NCBI GenBank assembly: GCA_020073565.1
Contig: JAIQEY010000035.1
Coordinates: 1-64,000, forward strand
Reading direction: 5' to 3'
Length of the DNA: 64,000 nucleotides
Origin: Terriglobia bacterium
Lineage (GTDB): Bacteria; Acidobacteriota; Terriglobia; Terriglobales; Acidobacteriaceae
Both the position numbers and the translations under genes were made by a program. Below, one piece after another: positions 9,785-18,831 of the stretch; positions within the stretch are counted from its first letter, which is position 1, and the number at the start of each line of letters is the position of its first letter. The notes below the pieces were generated by a model, which was not told the DNA's origin, did not search any database, and was given only the letters and a program-made list of their open reading frames with translations.

Positions 9785-9941
9785 TCAATGAGTTGCCGGT
9801 GGTGGCACGAAAGTGCCATGGTCTGTCACGGCTGTGCCATTGGGTTCGATCCCGGTTGGCGGTAGCCTGACAAGTACAACGACGAAGTCTGTGCTCGCTA
9901 GGAAAACGTAACGGCGTGGACATTGTCGGATCGGAGCAACC

Positions 9942-10109
9942 GTGATCAAGATGATCCGTCAACTTTGGACTGAAGAGCAGGGGCAGGACGTCGCCGAATA
10001 TGCGGTGATGCTCGCTGTCATCCTTGTGATTGTGATTGGAACCGTCCGGCTGATCGGCGGCAACGCCAACAACGTCTTCTCGCAAGTGAATAGCCAGATG
10101 GCGCAGTAG
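9942..10109 (+). CDS. Flp/Fap-type pilin
   Basis: A 55-residue protein I translated by eye. A short basic N-terminus (VIKMIRQLWTEEQGQD) precedes AEYAVMLAVILVIVIGTV, the Flp hallmark of Ala/Glu-Tyr followed by a hydrophobic helix, then a short polar tail. Flp pilins are cut by a TadV prepilin peptidase and assembled by the Tad machinery into thin adhesive pili. GTG 9942 is preceded at 5 bases by GGAG; ATG 9951 is an alternative. No tad genes are in the window, so this is an orphan pilin locus. Spacing from the upstream regulator allows its own promoter. Confidence 0.85.
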   Translation: MIKMIRQLWTEEQGQDVAEYAVMLAVILVIVIGTVRLIGGNANNVFSQVNSQMAQ

Positions 10110-10347
10110 CCTGGGCCGACCCTCCGACTTGCCCTGCTGTGAATTCGCTGAAAATTCCCTGCTCCAGCGCTTCATGCTCTGACATGGCCGTTTTCATTAA
10201 GGGTCGCGGTTCCCCTCGAATAGTCTCTCTCCTCATCTTCGATGCGCGTCGTATTCGAGCGCAGGCCTTTCCATCCGCATGGCCGTGACGCACAGCCGAA
10301 AATCTAACTAAGTCCCGTCACACGTTGATGCCCCGAGTGTCCCTCCC

Positions 10348-12084
10348 CTACTGTCCAGTAGGGGCCTGAGCCGTTTTTTCCGGAGCGGGCTTGTCCGGCG
10401 AGGGAGATTCCAATCTCGTCAGGAACGGGAAGAAGGGCGTGACTTCGAAGGGCATTTTGTCAGCCGCCGAGGTGAGCGCCACCGGCTTGGTCTTGATCAA
10501 GGCGAGCTGGTTGTTCCAGGGATCGATTTTGATACGTCCGCCCAGGGGAAGCGCGGCGACCTGGTCGGTTTTCTTCGGATCGAACTGCGGAGACGAGGTC
10601 ATCAAGGACGACATCTTGGTCGCGTTTCCATTCAAGAGGCTGTCGCCAAGATGAGGCCGGATCAGACTCTTGAGCGCTGGCGCGCGCGACTGCACCGCTT
10701 TGAGGAACAGTCCGGCGTTCGCGAGTTTGTCTTTGTAGGGAGAGTTGTTGAGCAACTCGATTGCTTTCTTGTCAGCGTTTTCCTCTTCGATGCGGTCGCG
10801 GCCAAAGTCCATACGTTCGAAGGTGCGCTCGTCGGGGAAAAACATACGGTCGTTGAAGGCCAGCTTGGTATCGAGCCGGTGTCCGAGCGCGATGTGCGCC
10901 AGTTCGTGCGTCAGGATCATGGCGAGCGACGCTTCGTCGGGCAGCACGTCAATCATGCCGCGGCTCATCACGATGGTGTGGCCGATGGTGAACGATTCGA
11001 GCGGCGTGGTCAGCAGCACGCGGCATTTCACTTCGGGTTGAATGTCGAGGTTGTTGGTGACCATCACGTTATTCACGACGGTCTGCAGAACTTTGTCGAT
11101 CTCGCCTTCGGGAGCGAGCAGGCCGATCTGCTGCAGGCGATCGATTACATTGAGTTCAGCCTGGTGTTCCCATGCGCGCTGGGCTTCGATCGGCGAAGCG
11201 TCCTGGGCCTTCTGGCTTTGATCCTGTACGGCCTGCGGGGCATCCACGGTGATCTCCGTGAACTCGGAGTTGCGCCGCAGATCTTTCAGGTTGTAACCCC
11301 ACAGGCGAGTCTGCGCCTTGTAGTGCAGAGTCTGTCCCAGGCGGGCCTTGAGGTCGGACTCTTCCGAATAGACGAGCGAAGGCAGCCAGATGCCGGGGCG
11401 AAGATTCTGGCGCCAGCTATCAAAATGCAGGTAGTAGCTTGACCGGGGATGAGGATAGTAGGTGCCGTTGAAACGGACGATGTTGTAATCCTGATCTTCA
11501 ACCCAGACCCGGCCGAGGAAGCGGCCCTTGCCGGCGTCTTTCTTCGGCGCCACGTCCAGCACGATACAGCGGATTTCGCCCAGGAACTCGCGGCGGACGA
11601 AAGTGAAGTCGTAGTACCTGCGTTGAAAGTCTTCGTCGAGAACCACCATCTGGGCAAATCCCAGAGGCAGGAACTTCATGGTGTAGACATTGCTCAGCTT
11701 GCTGAGCATTCTCTTTCCCAAGCCAGCCGTGGTCGGAGAGACGAATGTGCGGTCGTCGGTTCCGTTGCTCATGTCCAAACGGCCCAGGAAGTAAACGTCA
11801 CTGATGGGGACCGGAGCGCCCAGATCTTTGTCGTCCTTCAGATTCTGGAGATAGGTCTCGACCAATGGATGAAGCTGCCTCATCTGGGCGATGAAGAAAT
11901 GCTCTCGCTCAATAGCCCGATCGACCAACTGATCGAAGCTGCTGGCCGCCGGTGTCGCTGTCTGGGCGGCGCCATCACGAGGAGTGAGTTGCGGCGAGGG
12001 CGGAGTCTGTGCGAACAATGCTGCGGCGCAGACCAGGAGGAGCGCAAAGGCCAAGAGGGAGCGCAACATATTTTCCTGTTTCAT
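10348..12084 (-). CDS. Exported M48-family metallopeptidase
   Basis: This 578-residue protein has an N-terminal signal peptide (LLAFALLLVCAAALFAQ). A 230-residue beta-rich region, which I do not recognise, includes GRVWVEDQDYNIVRFNG. Then comes an M48 protease domain with the zinc motif HELAH (His393, Glu394, His397) and the third-ligand helix EEENADKKAIELL (about 433-445). The start is ATG 12084, five bases after the TonB-like gene. Periplasmic M48 enzymes such as BepA act in outer-membrane protein quality control. Pairing with TonB suggests an envelope role, but the substrate is unknown. Confidence 0.9.
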   Translation of the reverse strand: MKQENMLRSLLAFALLLVCAAALFAQTPPSPQLTPRDGAAQTATPAASSFDQLVDRAIEREHFFIAQMRQLHPLVETYLQNLKDDKDLGAPVPISDVYFLGRLDMSNGTDDRTFVSPTTAGLGKRMLSKLSNVYTMKFLPLGFAQMVVLDEDFQRRYYDFTFVRREFLGEIRCIVLDVAPKKDAGKGRFLGRVWVEDQDYNIVRFNGTYYPHPRSSYYLHFDSWRQNLRPGIWLPSLVYSEESDLKARLGQTLHYKAQTRLWGYNLKDLRRNSEFTEITVDAPQAVQDQSQKAQDASPIEAQRAWEHQAELNVIDRLQQIGLLAPEGEIDKVLQTVVNNVMVTNNLDIQPEVKCRVLLTTPLESFTIGHTIVMSRGMIDVLPDEASLAMILTHELAHIALGHRLDTKLAFNDRMFFPDERTFERMDFGRDRIEEENADKKAIELLNNSPYKDKLANAGLFLKAVQSRAPALKSLIRPHLGDSLLNGNATKMSSLMTSSPQFDPKKTDQVAALPLGGRIKIDPWNNQLALIKTKPVALTSAADKMPFEVTPFFPFLTRLESPSPDKPAPEKTAQAPTGQ

Positions 12085-12089
12085 TTTAC

Positions 12090-13139
12090 CTATGATGCGA
12101 GTTGGAAAACGATATGCAGGACAGCCTCAAAATCGGTAGGCTGGCCATCTTTCAGCGCCGGCTTAAACTGGATTTTTTCCGCCGCGCGAATCGCAGATTC
12201 GTCTAACCCGTGTCCGAGACCCTGCACGACCCGTTGGATGCGGATCCGCCCGGTCGCCGTGAACACGACTTGGAGCAGAACCTCACCTTCAACCTTAAGC
12301 TGGCGTCCCTCATCAGTGTAAACCGGTCGGGGCTTGAAGGTGATCTCCGCAGGTATGGTTCTTACCATCGGCTCAGCTGCTTTGGTCTTGGGTTGAGGAG
12401 TGGTAACGACATCGGCGTCTCCAAAGCCGCCCTGCCGCACTGTGCCGCGCGAGGCTGAGACTCTGCCTGACCCATCTCCGGTGGCAACGCCGCTGCCAAA
12501 ACCGGCACTGGCAACTACGCCCCGCGCGCCCTTCGCACCTCCCGTGCCGTTGCCGTACCCCGGGCCTCTGGGCATATCAAAGCCGCCGGCCTGGGCAATC
12601 GTGATGGGGCGACCGTGATTCTCCGAGGCTGGCACGCCGTTGGGATCGCCGAAGCCGCCGGTCTGCACTTTCTGCGGTGCGGCCGCCATGGTGGGCGTGG
12701 CCGAACTGCCGGTCGAGAAGACGTTGGTCTTGACGAGCTGCTTGGGAATCACCGGGCCCGCGTCTGGCAAAACCACCTTGCTGGCCGCCAGATTCACCTT
12801 CGGCGCTTGTACCTCGGGCACCTCGGGCTTCTTTCGCGGCGTCAGGTCAGCTGGAACACGCAACGCCTCCGGCCGGGGTATGATCACCTGCGCTATTTTT
12901 GGTGCCGGGAAGTTCTTGACCGGAGCGGGCTTCTGCGGCACGGGCGGCGGAGTGTTGACCAGACTGATGAAGTGATAGTCGTGCACAGGTAGCGCTAGCA
13001 CTTCGGGATAGAGGAGCGCAGTGAGTACAAAAAACAGTACCACCACGGACTGGACGCCGTAGCTGAAAACGAATCTCCCCCACGGGGTAGGGCGTTCCGG
13101 AAGAAGACCTAAGGTCAATTGCGAATCCTGGGAGTCCAT
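12090..13139 (-). CDS. TonB-family energy-transducing protein
   Basis: A 349-residue protein with the TonB plan. A short cytoplasmic start is followed by one membrane helix (about 27-50, GVQSVVVLFFVLTALLY) and a Pro- and Lys-rich periplasmic spacer (PPPVPQKPAPVKNFPAPK). A long glycine-rich linker follows. The C-terminal TonB domain (about 262-349) has EGEVLLQVVFTATGRIR and SAIRAAEKIQFKPAL. It probably couples proton-motive force to an outer-membrane receptor, or acts as a structural linker. It heads a two-gene unit with the M48 peptidase. Acidobacterial genomes usually carry many such TonB paralogues (general knowledge). Confidence 0.88.
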   Translation of the reverse strand: MDSQDSQLTLGLLPERPTPWGRFVFSYGVQSVVVLFFVLTALLYPEVLALPVHDYHFISLVNTPPPVPQKPAPVKNFPAPKIAQVIIPRPEALRVPADLTPRKKPEVPEVQAPKVNLAASKVVLPDAGPVIPKQLVKTNVFSTGSSATPTMAAAPQKVQTGGFGDPNGVPASENHGRPITIAQAGGFDMPRGPGYGNGTGGAKGARGVVASAGFGSGVATGDGSGRVSASRGTVRQGGFGDADVVTTPQPKTKAAEPMVRTIPAEITFKPRPVYTDEGRQLKVEGEVLLQVVFTATGRIRIQRVVQGLGHGLDESAIRAAEKIQFKPALKDGQPTDFEAVLHIVFQLAS

Positions 13140-13489
13140 GTTGAGTCCCCTTCAGCAGCCTGCCCCGCCGATGCGTCTGCCAGATGAAATTCCCAGCTCT
13201 TAAACGACGCTCCAAAGCAGGCTTCGGTACCCACAGAAGGGGGGTCGGGAAGAGCCGGTACATGACTCAGAATTGCACGCCGATGGCCACTTCCAACGGC
13301 GCTTCTTCGCAGTAAGATGCTGGCAGACAGCTACTTACCTTTGGAATAATCTATCCTATCAGGTCAAGAGGGCCTACCTGCAATTTTTTTCCCACTCTTT
13401 AGGGCAAATCTTCTGAGGGACCTGGGAAGATTGCCGTCCGCCCTGAGTCCGAAGTAAACACCCCTAAGTCGTGCCAGAGAATCAGGTTT
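13140..13489. other. Intergenic region upstream of the TonB-M48 unit
   Basis: About 350 bases between two minus-strand genes. It should hold the promoter of the TonB-M48 pair. I looked for a c-di-GMP (GEMM) riboswitch because of the short paired blocks, but its conserved core is not present. No open reading frame with plausible composition was found. Confidence 0.5.
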
Positions 13490-14455
13490 TCAATGGAAAG
13501 CCGCACCCAGCATATCCACCATCAGGCGGATGGCTGTCTGGGCGGTACGCCCGCTCGAGTCGCGCAGCGGATTGACCTCCATGATGTCCAGACCAACGAG
13601 CTTTCCCTTGGTGGGAATCCCCATCATGAGATCGTCGATCTCGCCGAAGCTCAGGCCTCCGGGTTCGAGCGTGCCGGTACCCGGCGCGAGAGTTGGGTCC
13701 ATGGAATCCACATCAAAAGAGACGTAGATATTTTCGGCCGGCTCGATTTGCGAAAAGACCCAGGCAACGCCGCGGCGGTGGAGTTCTTCGGCCGTGATGA
13801 CTTGGGTGTGAAGCTTGCGGGCGTTGCCGACCGCCTCGGGATCGTTAGCCAGACCGCGCATCCCGATCTGAACGATCTTCTTCACATGCGGCAGTTGTGC
13901 CGCGCGCAGCACCCAGGAGGCGTGATCCAGATTGCCGGGCGCGCCGTTCCAGGTGTCGAGATGCGCGTCGATGTGGATCAGGGTGAGCGGCTTGTCGAAG
14001 GCGCGCAGCGACGGGTAGCTGATGCTGTGGTCGCCGCCGATCACGATCGGGAAGGCTTTATGAGCAAGGATCGTTTTCACAGCGGTCGTGACTTTGTCGT
14101 TGGTTTGCGCAGGAACTGTGGGCCAGATCTCGATATCTCCAACATCAACCCAGCGCTTGCCTTTCAGCACGGTGCGATCGCCGTCAATGTAGTAGAAGCC
14201 CTCGGTCAGATCGTGGTTGTACTCCTGCGAAGCCTCACGCATCTCGCGCGGACCGTAGCGTTCGCCGGGCTGTCCCCACGTCCCCTCGTCGAATGGAACG
14301 CCGAGGACGGCGAAGTCGGCGTCGAGTTTGTCGAGGTTGGTGACGTAGGGCGCGCCGAGGAAGGTGCGGACTCCGACAAAGGTGGGCACGGCCTGGGCGG
14401 TGAGTAGGGAAGCGCAGAATAGCAGAGCTAAGACGAACAGAAGGAGGCGTTTCAT
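13490..14455 (-). CDS. Exported arginase/agmatinase-family ureohydrolase
   Basis: A 321-residue ureohydrolase. The metal-site motifs are GGDHS (His143), DAHLD (Asp163, His165, Asp167) and SFDVDSMDP (Asp248, Asp250), which bind the two Mn ions that hydrolyse guanidinium groups to urea. Unusually it begins with a signal peptide (MKRLLLFVLALLFCASLLTAQ), so it should act outside the cytoplasm, possibly on agmatine or another guanidino compound. An in-frame codon 24 bases upstream exists, but starting at ATG 14455 gives the cleaner signal peptide. The substrate cannot be fixed from sequence. Confidence 0.9.
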   Translation of the reverse strand: MKRLLLFVLALLFCASLLTAQAVPTFVGVRTFLGAPYVTNLDKLDADFAVLGVPFDEGTWGQPGERYGPREMREASQEYNHDLTEGFYYIDGDRTVLKGKRWVDVGDIEIWPTVPAQTNDKVTTAVKTILAHKAFPIVIGGDHSISYPSLRAFDKPLTLIHIDAHLDTWNGAPGNLDHASWVLRAAQLPHVKKIVQIGMRGLANDPEAVGNARKLHTQVITAEELHRRGVAWVFSQIEPAENIYVSFDVDSMDPTLAPGTGTLEPGGLSFGEIDDLMMGIPTKGKLVGLDIMEVNPLRDSSGRTAQTAIRLMVDMLGAAFH

Positions 14456-14574
14456 GGGAATCGCGCAGAATCGTAGCACACGAGCGACGATATCTAAGTC
14501 GACGTCTTACACTGCGGAAAGGAGATTGCTGCGAATCAGACAGCACGCGGGCAGGAGTGCCCGCTCCACATTGG

Positions 14575-14865
14575 CTACTCTTCTTCTTCCTCGTCGAGCT
14601 TGATGCGGAGAGATTTCAGGAACTTTAAGTCCTGGTCGCTGATCTTGAGTTCCGGATTGGTGCTGAGGGTGGAAACCAGGGAGGTCTTATCGCTGGTGTG
14701 TTCGCCCTGCTTGCTGACGCCGATGGTGGCTTCGAGCACGAGGAAGATGTCGTAGCCGCCTTCCTTGATGCGGGAAACGACTTCGGCGATCTGGTCGGAG
14801 TCCGAGAGCGACTCGTTGATGGCTTCCCCCAGTTCCTTCATCAGTTGCTTCAACTGCTGGTCCAC
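14575..14865 (-). CDS. Conserved-looking small acidic protein, function unknown
   Basis: A 96-residue protein with GTG start; GGGGGAG lies just before it. It is helical in character (MDQQLKQLMKELGEAINESL) and ends in a run of glutamates after LRIKLDE. No signal peptide, membrane helix or known motif is visible. Balanced composition and a good ribosome site argue that it is real. It sits between the ureohydrolase gene and a divergent small membrane protein gene. I do not recognise the family. Confidence 0.68.
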   Translation of the reverse strand: MDQQLKQLMKELGEAINESLSDSDQIAEVVSRIKEGGYDIFLVLEATIGVSKQGEHTSDKTSLVSTLSTNPELKISDQDLKFLKSLRIKLDEEEEE

Positions 14866-14962
14866 GAGCTCCCCCTCTCACGACTGAACGCCGGCGAACA
14901 TCACAGGCTGCTGTGACATCGACCACCGTTATTGTACGCTCCGCCGCTGCTAAAATCGACCA

Positions 14963-15322
14963 ATGATGCAGGTCTCGACGCTGAGGAAACTTGGGATCGT
15001 TGCCCGAGTCGCGGCCCAGCAAGCCGGCCGCAGCCGGACTGGATCCGCCGTGCTGAAGGGAATCCATGCGGCGGCCACTTCCGTCGGGCGGGTGCTGCAT
15101 CAGCTCTGGCTGGAAGTGACCGGCTTCACGTTCCTGGTGTTGGCCGGAATCGGCGCGTTTGCGGGCTATCGCGAGTACGGGAAGTACCAGGCGCACGTTA
15201 CCGGGCCGGGAAGGCTGATTCTGGCGATCTGCTTCACGCTGTCGTTCACATGGTTCGGTCTGAGTTCGTTCTGGCGGGTGAAGAGAAAAACTAAGAGCTC
15301 CGAGCGGCGAGCTACGAGTTAG
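14963..15322 (+). CDS. Small predicted membrane protein
   Basis: A 119-residue protein with a basic amphipathic N-terminus and two likely membrane helices (VTGFTFLVLAGIGAFAGY at about 52-70 and LILAICFTLSFTWFGL at about 86-102), ending in a Lys/Arg/Ser-rich tail. The start is ATG 14963 or ATG 14966. It precedes the acyl-CoA mutase gene by 46 bases on the same strand and may be co-transcribed with it. I do not recognise the family and assign no function. Confidence 0.65.
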   Translation: MMQVSTLRKLGIVARVAAQQAGRSRTGSAVLKGIHAAATSVGRVLHQLWLEVTGFTFLVLAGIGAFAGYREYGKYQAHVTGPGRLILAICFTLSFTWFGLSSFWRVKRKTKSSERRATS

Positions 15323-15368
15323 ACCCAAACTGCTGGGACGCTAAGGTACCTAAGAAAGGCGGCAGGAA

Positions 15369-17000
15369 ATGGCGGGCTCGAAAACTGTTAGTGCTCACAC
15401 CAATTCGAAGCGGGAACTCCCTGAGCAACAAACCTCGTCGCACATTGCCGTGCGTCCGCTCTACTCACCAGCCGACCTTGCGGGTTGGGACTATGACCGC
15501 GACACCGGGTATCCCGGGGAGTTTCCGTTTACGCGCGGCGTGCAAGCTACCATGTACCGCGGCCGCCTCTGGACCATGCGCCAGTACGCGGGCATGGGCG
15601 ACGCCGAGGAATCCAATAAGCGCTACAAATATCTGCTTGCCAACGGCACCACGGGCCTCTCGGTCGCCTTCGACCTTCCTACGCAGATCGGCCTCGATTC
15701 CGACAGCCCGCTTTCCACGGGAGAAGTTGGCAAGGTCGGCGTGGCGATTGATTCGATCGAAGACATGCAGCGGCTGTTCGATGGCATCGACCTGACCGTC
15801 ATCTCCACATCGATGACCATCAATGCGACGGCGTCGATTCTTCTGGCTCTCTACGTCGCGGTGGCAAAGCGGCAGGGCCGCGACATCCGCAAGCTCTCCG
15901 GCACCGTGCAGAACGACGTGTTGAAGGAATACATCGCGCGCGGCACTTACATCTATCCGCCGCAACAGGCAATGCGGATCATCACCGACGTATTTGCCTG
16001 GACGAACGAGAACGTGCCGGACTGGAACACGATTTCGATTTCCGGCTACCACATGCGCGAGGCGGGATCGACCGCGGTCCAGGAAGTGGCCTTCACGCTG
16101 GGGAACGGAATCGCGTATGTCGACGCTGCGATCCGCGCAGGCCTGGATGTTGATAAGTTCGCGCCACGGCTCTCGTTCTTCTTCAACGCCCATAGCAATT
16201 TTCTGGAAGAAGTGGCCAAGTTCCGCGCCGCTCGCCGCATGTGGGCGAAGATCATGCGCGACAAGTTCAAGGCGAAGACCCCAAAATCCTGGATGCTGCG
16301 TTTCCACGCCCAGACCGCGGGCTCGACGCTGACCGCGCAGCAACCCGAGAACAACATTGTACGCACCGCAATCCAGGCGATGGCGGCCGTGCTGGGCGGA
16401 ACGCAATCCCTGCACACCAACTCGTTTGACGAGGCTCTCGCGCTTCCCACCGAACAGTCCGCGCGGATCGCGCTGCGCACACAGCAAGTCATTGCCTTCG
16501 AATCCGGAGCGCCGCAGACCGTTGATCCACTGGCCGGATCGTATTACGTCGAGTCGCTGACCAGCGAGATCGAAAAGCGCGCCACTGATTATTTGGAAAA
16601 GATTGAAGCCATGGGCGGAATGCTCAAAGCCATCGAGCGCGGCTACGTGCAGCAGGAAATTCAGAATGCGGCGTACGAATACCAGCAGGCGGTCGATCAT
16701 GAGCAGGCGATCGTGGTGGGCGTGAACCGCTTCCACGTGGATGGAGAAAAGTCGGTGCCGATCCAGCGGATCGATCCGGGCTTGGAGACAAAGCAGGTGG
16801 AGCGGGTGCGCGCCGTGCGAGCGAAGCGGGATCCAAAGACCTGCCAGGCCGCGATCCAGGCGGTCGAAGACACAGCGCGTACGGGCGAGAACCTGATGCC
16901 ACGCATTCTGGCGGCGGTGGAAGCGAATGCGACTGTCGGCGAAATCTCGGATGCGATGCGGAAGGTGTATGGAGAGTACAAAGAAGCGGTGGTGATCTGA
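15369..17000 (+). CDS. Methylmalonyl-CoA mutase large (catalytic) subunit
   Basis: A 543-residue TIM-barrel catalytic chain of a B12-dependent acyl-CoA mutase. It ends before the cobalamin-binding domain, so a separate small subunit with DxHxxG is needed; none is in this window. Aligned by eye with Propionibacterium MutB, the substrate residues match methylmalonyl specificity: Arg66, Thr69, Arg71 and Tyr73 in [11 protein letters not shown] (MutB 82, 85, 87, 89), Arg191 before GTYIYPP (MutB 207), and His228 in GYHM (MutB 244). Isobutyryl- and hydroxyisobutyryl-CoA mutases differ at the Tyr and Arg positions. It would interconvert succinyl-CoA and methylmalonyl-CoA in propionate metabolism. AGGA precedes the ATG. 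Confidence 0.92.
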   Translation: MAGSKTVSAHTNSKRELPEQQTSSHIAVRPLYSPADLAGWDYDRDTGYPGEFPFTRGVQATMYRGRLWTMRQYAGMGDAEESNKRYKYLLANGTTGLSVAFDLPTQIGLDSDSPLSTGEVGKVGVAIDSIEDMQRLFDGIDLTVISTSMTINATASILLALYVAVAKRQGRDIRKLSGTVQNDVLKEYIARGTYIYPPQQAMRIITDVFAWTNENVPDWNTISISGYHMREAGSTAVQEVAFTLGNGIAYVDAAIRAGLDVDKFAPRLSFFFNAHSNFLEEVAKFRAARRMWAKIMRDKFKAKTPKSWMLRFHAQTAGSTLTAQQPENNIVRTAIQAMAAVLGGTQSLHTNSFDEALALPTEQSARIALRTQQVIAFESGAPQTVDPLAGSYYVESLTSEIEKRATDYLEKIEAMGGMLKAIERGYVQQEIQNAAYEYQQAVDHEQAIVVGVNRFHVDGEKSVPIQRIDPGLETKQVERVRAVRAKRDPKTCQAAIQAVEDTARTGENLMPRILAAVEANATVGEISDAMRKVYGEYKEAVVI

Positions 17001-17016
17001 GTTGTGGGTGAAGTTA

Positions 17017-17090
17017 TGTGGCGCGGACACTCTTGTCCGCGTGTTAGCAGCGAATCCACAGTCCGCGCGGACAGGAGTGTCCGCGCCACA
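17017..17090. repeat. Long imperfect palindrome, CGCGGACA family (copy 1)
   Basis: Two 25-base arms (17017-17041 and 17066-17090) pair with one mismatch that would be a G-U pair in RNA, around a 24-base loop. The arm begins TGTGGCGCGGACACTCTTGT. The same arm recurs at 31259-31333. It lies directly between the mutase stop and the minus-strand Cys-rich gene. Confidence 0.9.
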
Positions 17091-17115
17091 CGAACCATGG
17101 CGGAGACGACCACAG

Positions 17116-17298
17116 TCAATCCGCCGTCTTGTACTCGCAAGCCGTGCGGCAGGGCTCGCAGTACATCAGGCCGTCCATGCAGAGGCGCACGTCCATCTGC
17201 GACTGGCAGAGCACGCAGAACTTTTCGCACCAACACTTCGCTTCGGGCTGTTCGCACTGGGCGCAAACGATCCGGCTTAGGCCCGGCTTGGAAGTCAT
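17116..17298 (-). CDS. Small cysteine-rich, zinc-ribbon-like protein
   Basis: A 60-residue protein with ten cysteines, including CAQC (12, 15), CWCEKFCVLC (22, 24, 28, 31) and CEPC (47, 50). This spacing suggests two small zinc knuckles. It starts at ATG 17298. No membrane helix or signal peptide is seen. Such an ordered cysteine pattern is unlikely in a random frame, so I regard the gene as real. Function is unknown; a nucleic-acid or protein-binding adaptor is possible. Confidence 0.65.
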   Translation of the reverse strand: MTSKPGLSRIVCAQCEQPEAKCWCEKFCVLCQSQMDVRLCMDGLMYCEPCRTACEYKTAD

Positions 17299-17354
17299 AC
17301 CTGTAGTGTAGGGTGCTCTGACGGAGTGGAAAACGTAACGGAGGTAATGAGGGA

Positions 17355-17497
17355 GGTCAGAGGTAAGAGGTCAGATTGCAGAAGTGAAACCCCAAGTTCT
17401 AGGCGCATTGGCGTGGCGAAGGTCGGAGAACGAGGGTCACCAAGGTTGTGTGGAAAATGGGATCTCACCTCTGCAATCTGACCTCTTACCTCTGACC
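17355..17497. repeat. 33-base inverted repeat around a 77-base spacer
   Basis: Arms at 17355-17387 and 17465-17497 are complementary with a single mismatch; the left arm begins GGTCAGAGGTAAGAGGTCAG. The element fills much of the space upstream of gcvT. Its size and arm length resemble a small non-autonomous repeat rather than a regulator. No glycine riboswitch core was recognised between 17299 and 17588. Confidence 0.9.
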
Positions 17498-17587
17498 TTC
17501 CCTTGCTGCCCTTCCCGCGCGGATGTTAATTTAATCAGTTCCAGATTTCCGGCGGCCCAGCCACTGTCCGGACTGGGGTTCACTCTT

Positions 17588-18739
17588 TTGTCCGCTCTCG
17601 AAACTACTCCAGTAACGGTACGCAAGACTGCGCTGAATGCCGTCCATCGTCAGATGGGTGCGAAGATGGTGGAGTTCAACGGCTGGGACATGCCGGTCGA
17701 ATACCCGGCGTCCATCGGCTGCGGCATCATCAATGAGCACATGGCGGTGCGCACCGGCGTCGGAATCTTCGACGTCAGCCACATGGGCGACATTCGTCTC
17801 TTCGGCGCAGAGGCGCTGGCCGCAGTCCAGCACATCTCCATGAACGATGCGTCACGGCTCGCCGTCGGGCAGGCGCAGTATTCAGCGCTGCTTTATCCGC
17901 AGGGGACATTCGTGGACGATGTGATCGTTCACCGGCTCGGGGAAGAGGATTACCTGTTGGTGATCAACGCGGGCACGCGCGAGAAAGACTTCAACTGGGT
18001 GCGCGACAACACGCGCCAGTTCCGTTGCAAGGTTGAACACCTCTCCGACGACTTCACCCAGATCGCCATCCAGGGACCGAAGGCGGTCAATCTTCTGCAG
18101 AAGCTGACGGACGCTGATCTGAGTGCCGTGAAGTTTTACTGGGCCACGCGCGGGACGCTCTACGGACTGAAAAATATTCTGATCGGGCGCACCGGGTACA
18201 CGGCCGAAGACGGATTCGAGATCTACATTCCCTCCGATGAAACGACGAGCGCCCGTGTGTGGAATGCAATCCTGGCAACGGGAAAAGAGTTCGGCGTCGT
18301 TCCGTGCGGCCTGGGCGCGCGCAACACCCTGCGACTGGAAGGGAAGCTGCCACTCTACGGACACGAGATTTCCGATACGATTAATGTTTGGGAAGCCGGG
18401 CTGGATCGCTTCTGCAAAATGGAGAAGCCCGAGTTTATCGGACGCGAGGCGCTGGAGAAGGCGCGCGCTGCAGATCTAAGAAAAACGCTGATCGGTTTAG
18501 AGATGGTCGATCGCGGGATTGCGCGCGACGGTTACAAGGTGCTGGATTCAGGCGGAAGCGAAATCGGGTACGTCACCAGCGGATCGCCGGCGCCGTTCCT
18601 GAAGAAGAACATTGCCCTCGCCTACCTTCCGCCCGAGCACGCGGAGATCGGGAGCACGGTGTTGGTGGAAATTCGCGGGCAGGGAGTGAAGGCGCAAGTG
18701 GTCCCGACGCCGTTTTACAGGCGTCCGAAGCAAGCTTGA
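17588..18739 (+). CDS. gcvT: Glycine cleavage T protein (aminomethyltransferase)
   Basis: Transfers the methylene group from aminomethyl-lipoyl GcvH to tetrahydrofolate, releasing ammonia. Family features are FNGWDMPVEYP and GVGIFDVSHMGDI in the N-terminal folate domain, GRTGYTAEDGFEIY in the middle, and GLGARNTLRLEGKLPLYGHE. The frame is open back to 17384, but that stretch lies in a palindromic repeat. I start at TTG 17588 with GGGG upstream, giving 383 residues, close to the usual 360-375. It leads a four-gene set, gcvT-gcvH-gcvPA-gcvPB. Confidence in function is high and in the exact start moderate. Confidence 0.93.
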   Translation: MSALETTPVTVRKTALNAVHRQMGAKMVEFNGWDMPVEYPASIGCGIINEHMAVRTGVGIFDVSHMGDIRLFGAEALAAVQHISMNDASRLAVGQAQYSALLYPQGTFVDDVIVHRLGEEDYLLVINAGTREKDFNWVRDNTRQFRCKVEHLSDDFTQIAIQGPKAVNLLQKLTDADLSAVKFYWATRGTLYGLKNILIGRTGYTAEDGFEIYIPSDETTSARVWNAILATGKEFGVVPCGLGARNTLRLEGKLPLYGHEISDTINVWEAGLDRFCKMEKPEFIGREALEKARAADLRKTLIGLEMVDRGIARDGYKVLDSGGSEIGYVTSGSPAPFLKKNIALAYLPPEHAEIGSTVLVEIRGQGVKAQVVPTPFYRRPKQA

Positions 18740-18831
18740 CCACAGAGGAAACCGTCAACCACGAAGGACACGAAGGTTCACAAAGCATTGGTTGCCAGAA
18801 TCTAGTAGCTAGAAGCCAGGAGCTAGAACTA

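Noticed and set aside
9795..9830. Possible sigma-54 site (TGGCAC...TGCC) ahead of the Flp pilin
   Set aside because: The GG to GC spacing is one base short of the -24/-12 rule, and the sequence is better explained as a small hairpin.
13140..13330. c-di-GMP (GEMM) riboswitch ahead of the TonB gene
   Set aside because: Some paired blocks exist, but the invariant GEMM core and tetraloop context are absent.
17299..17587. Glycine riboswitch ahead of gcvT
   Set aside because: No conserved riboswitch core was found; the region is taken up by the 33-base inverted repeat.
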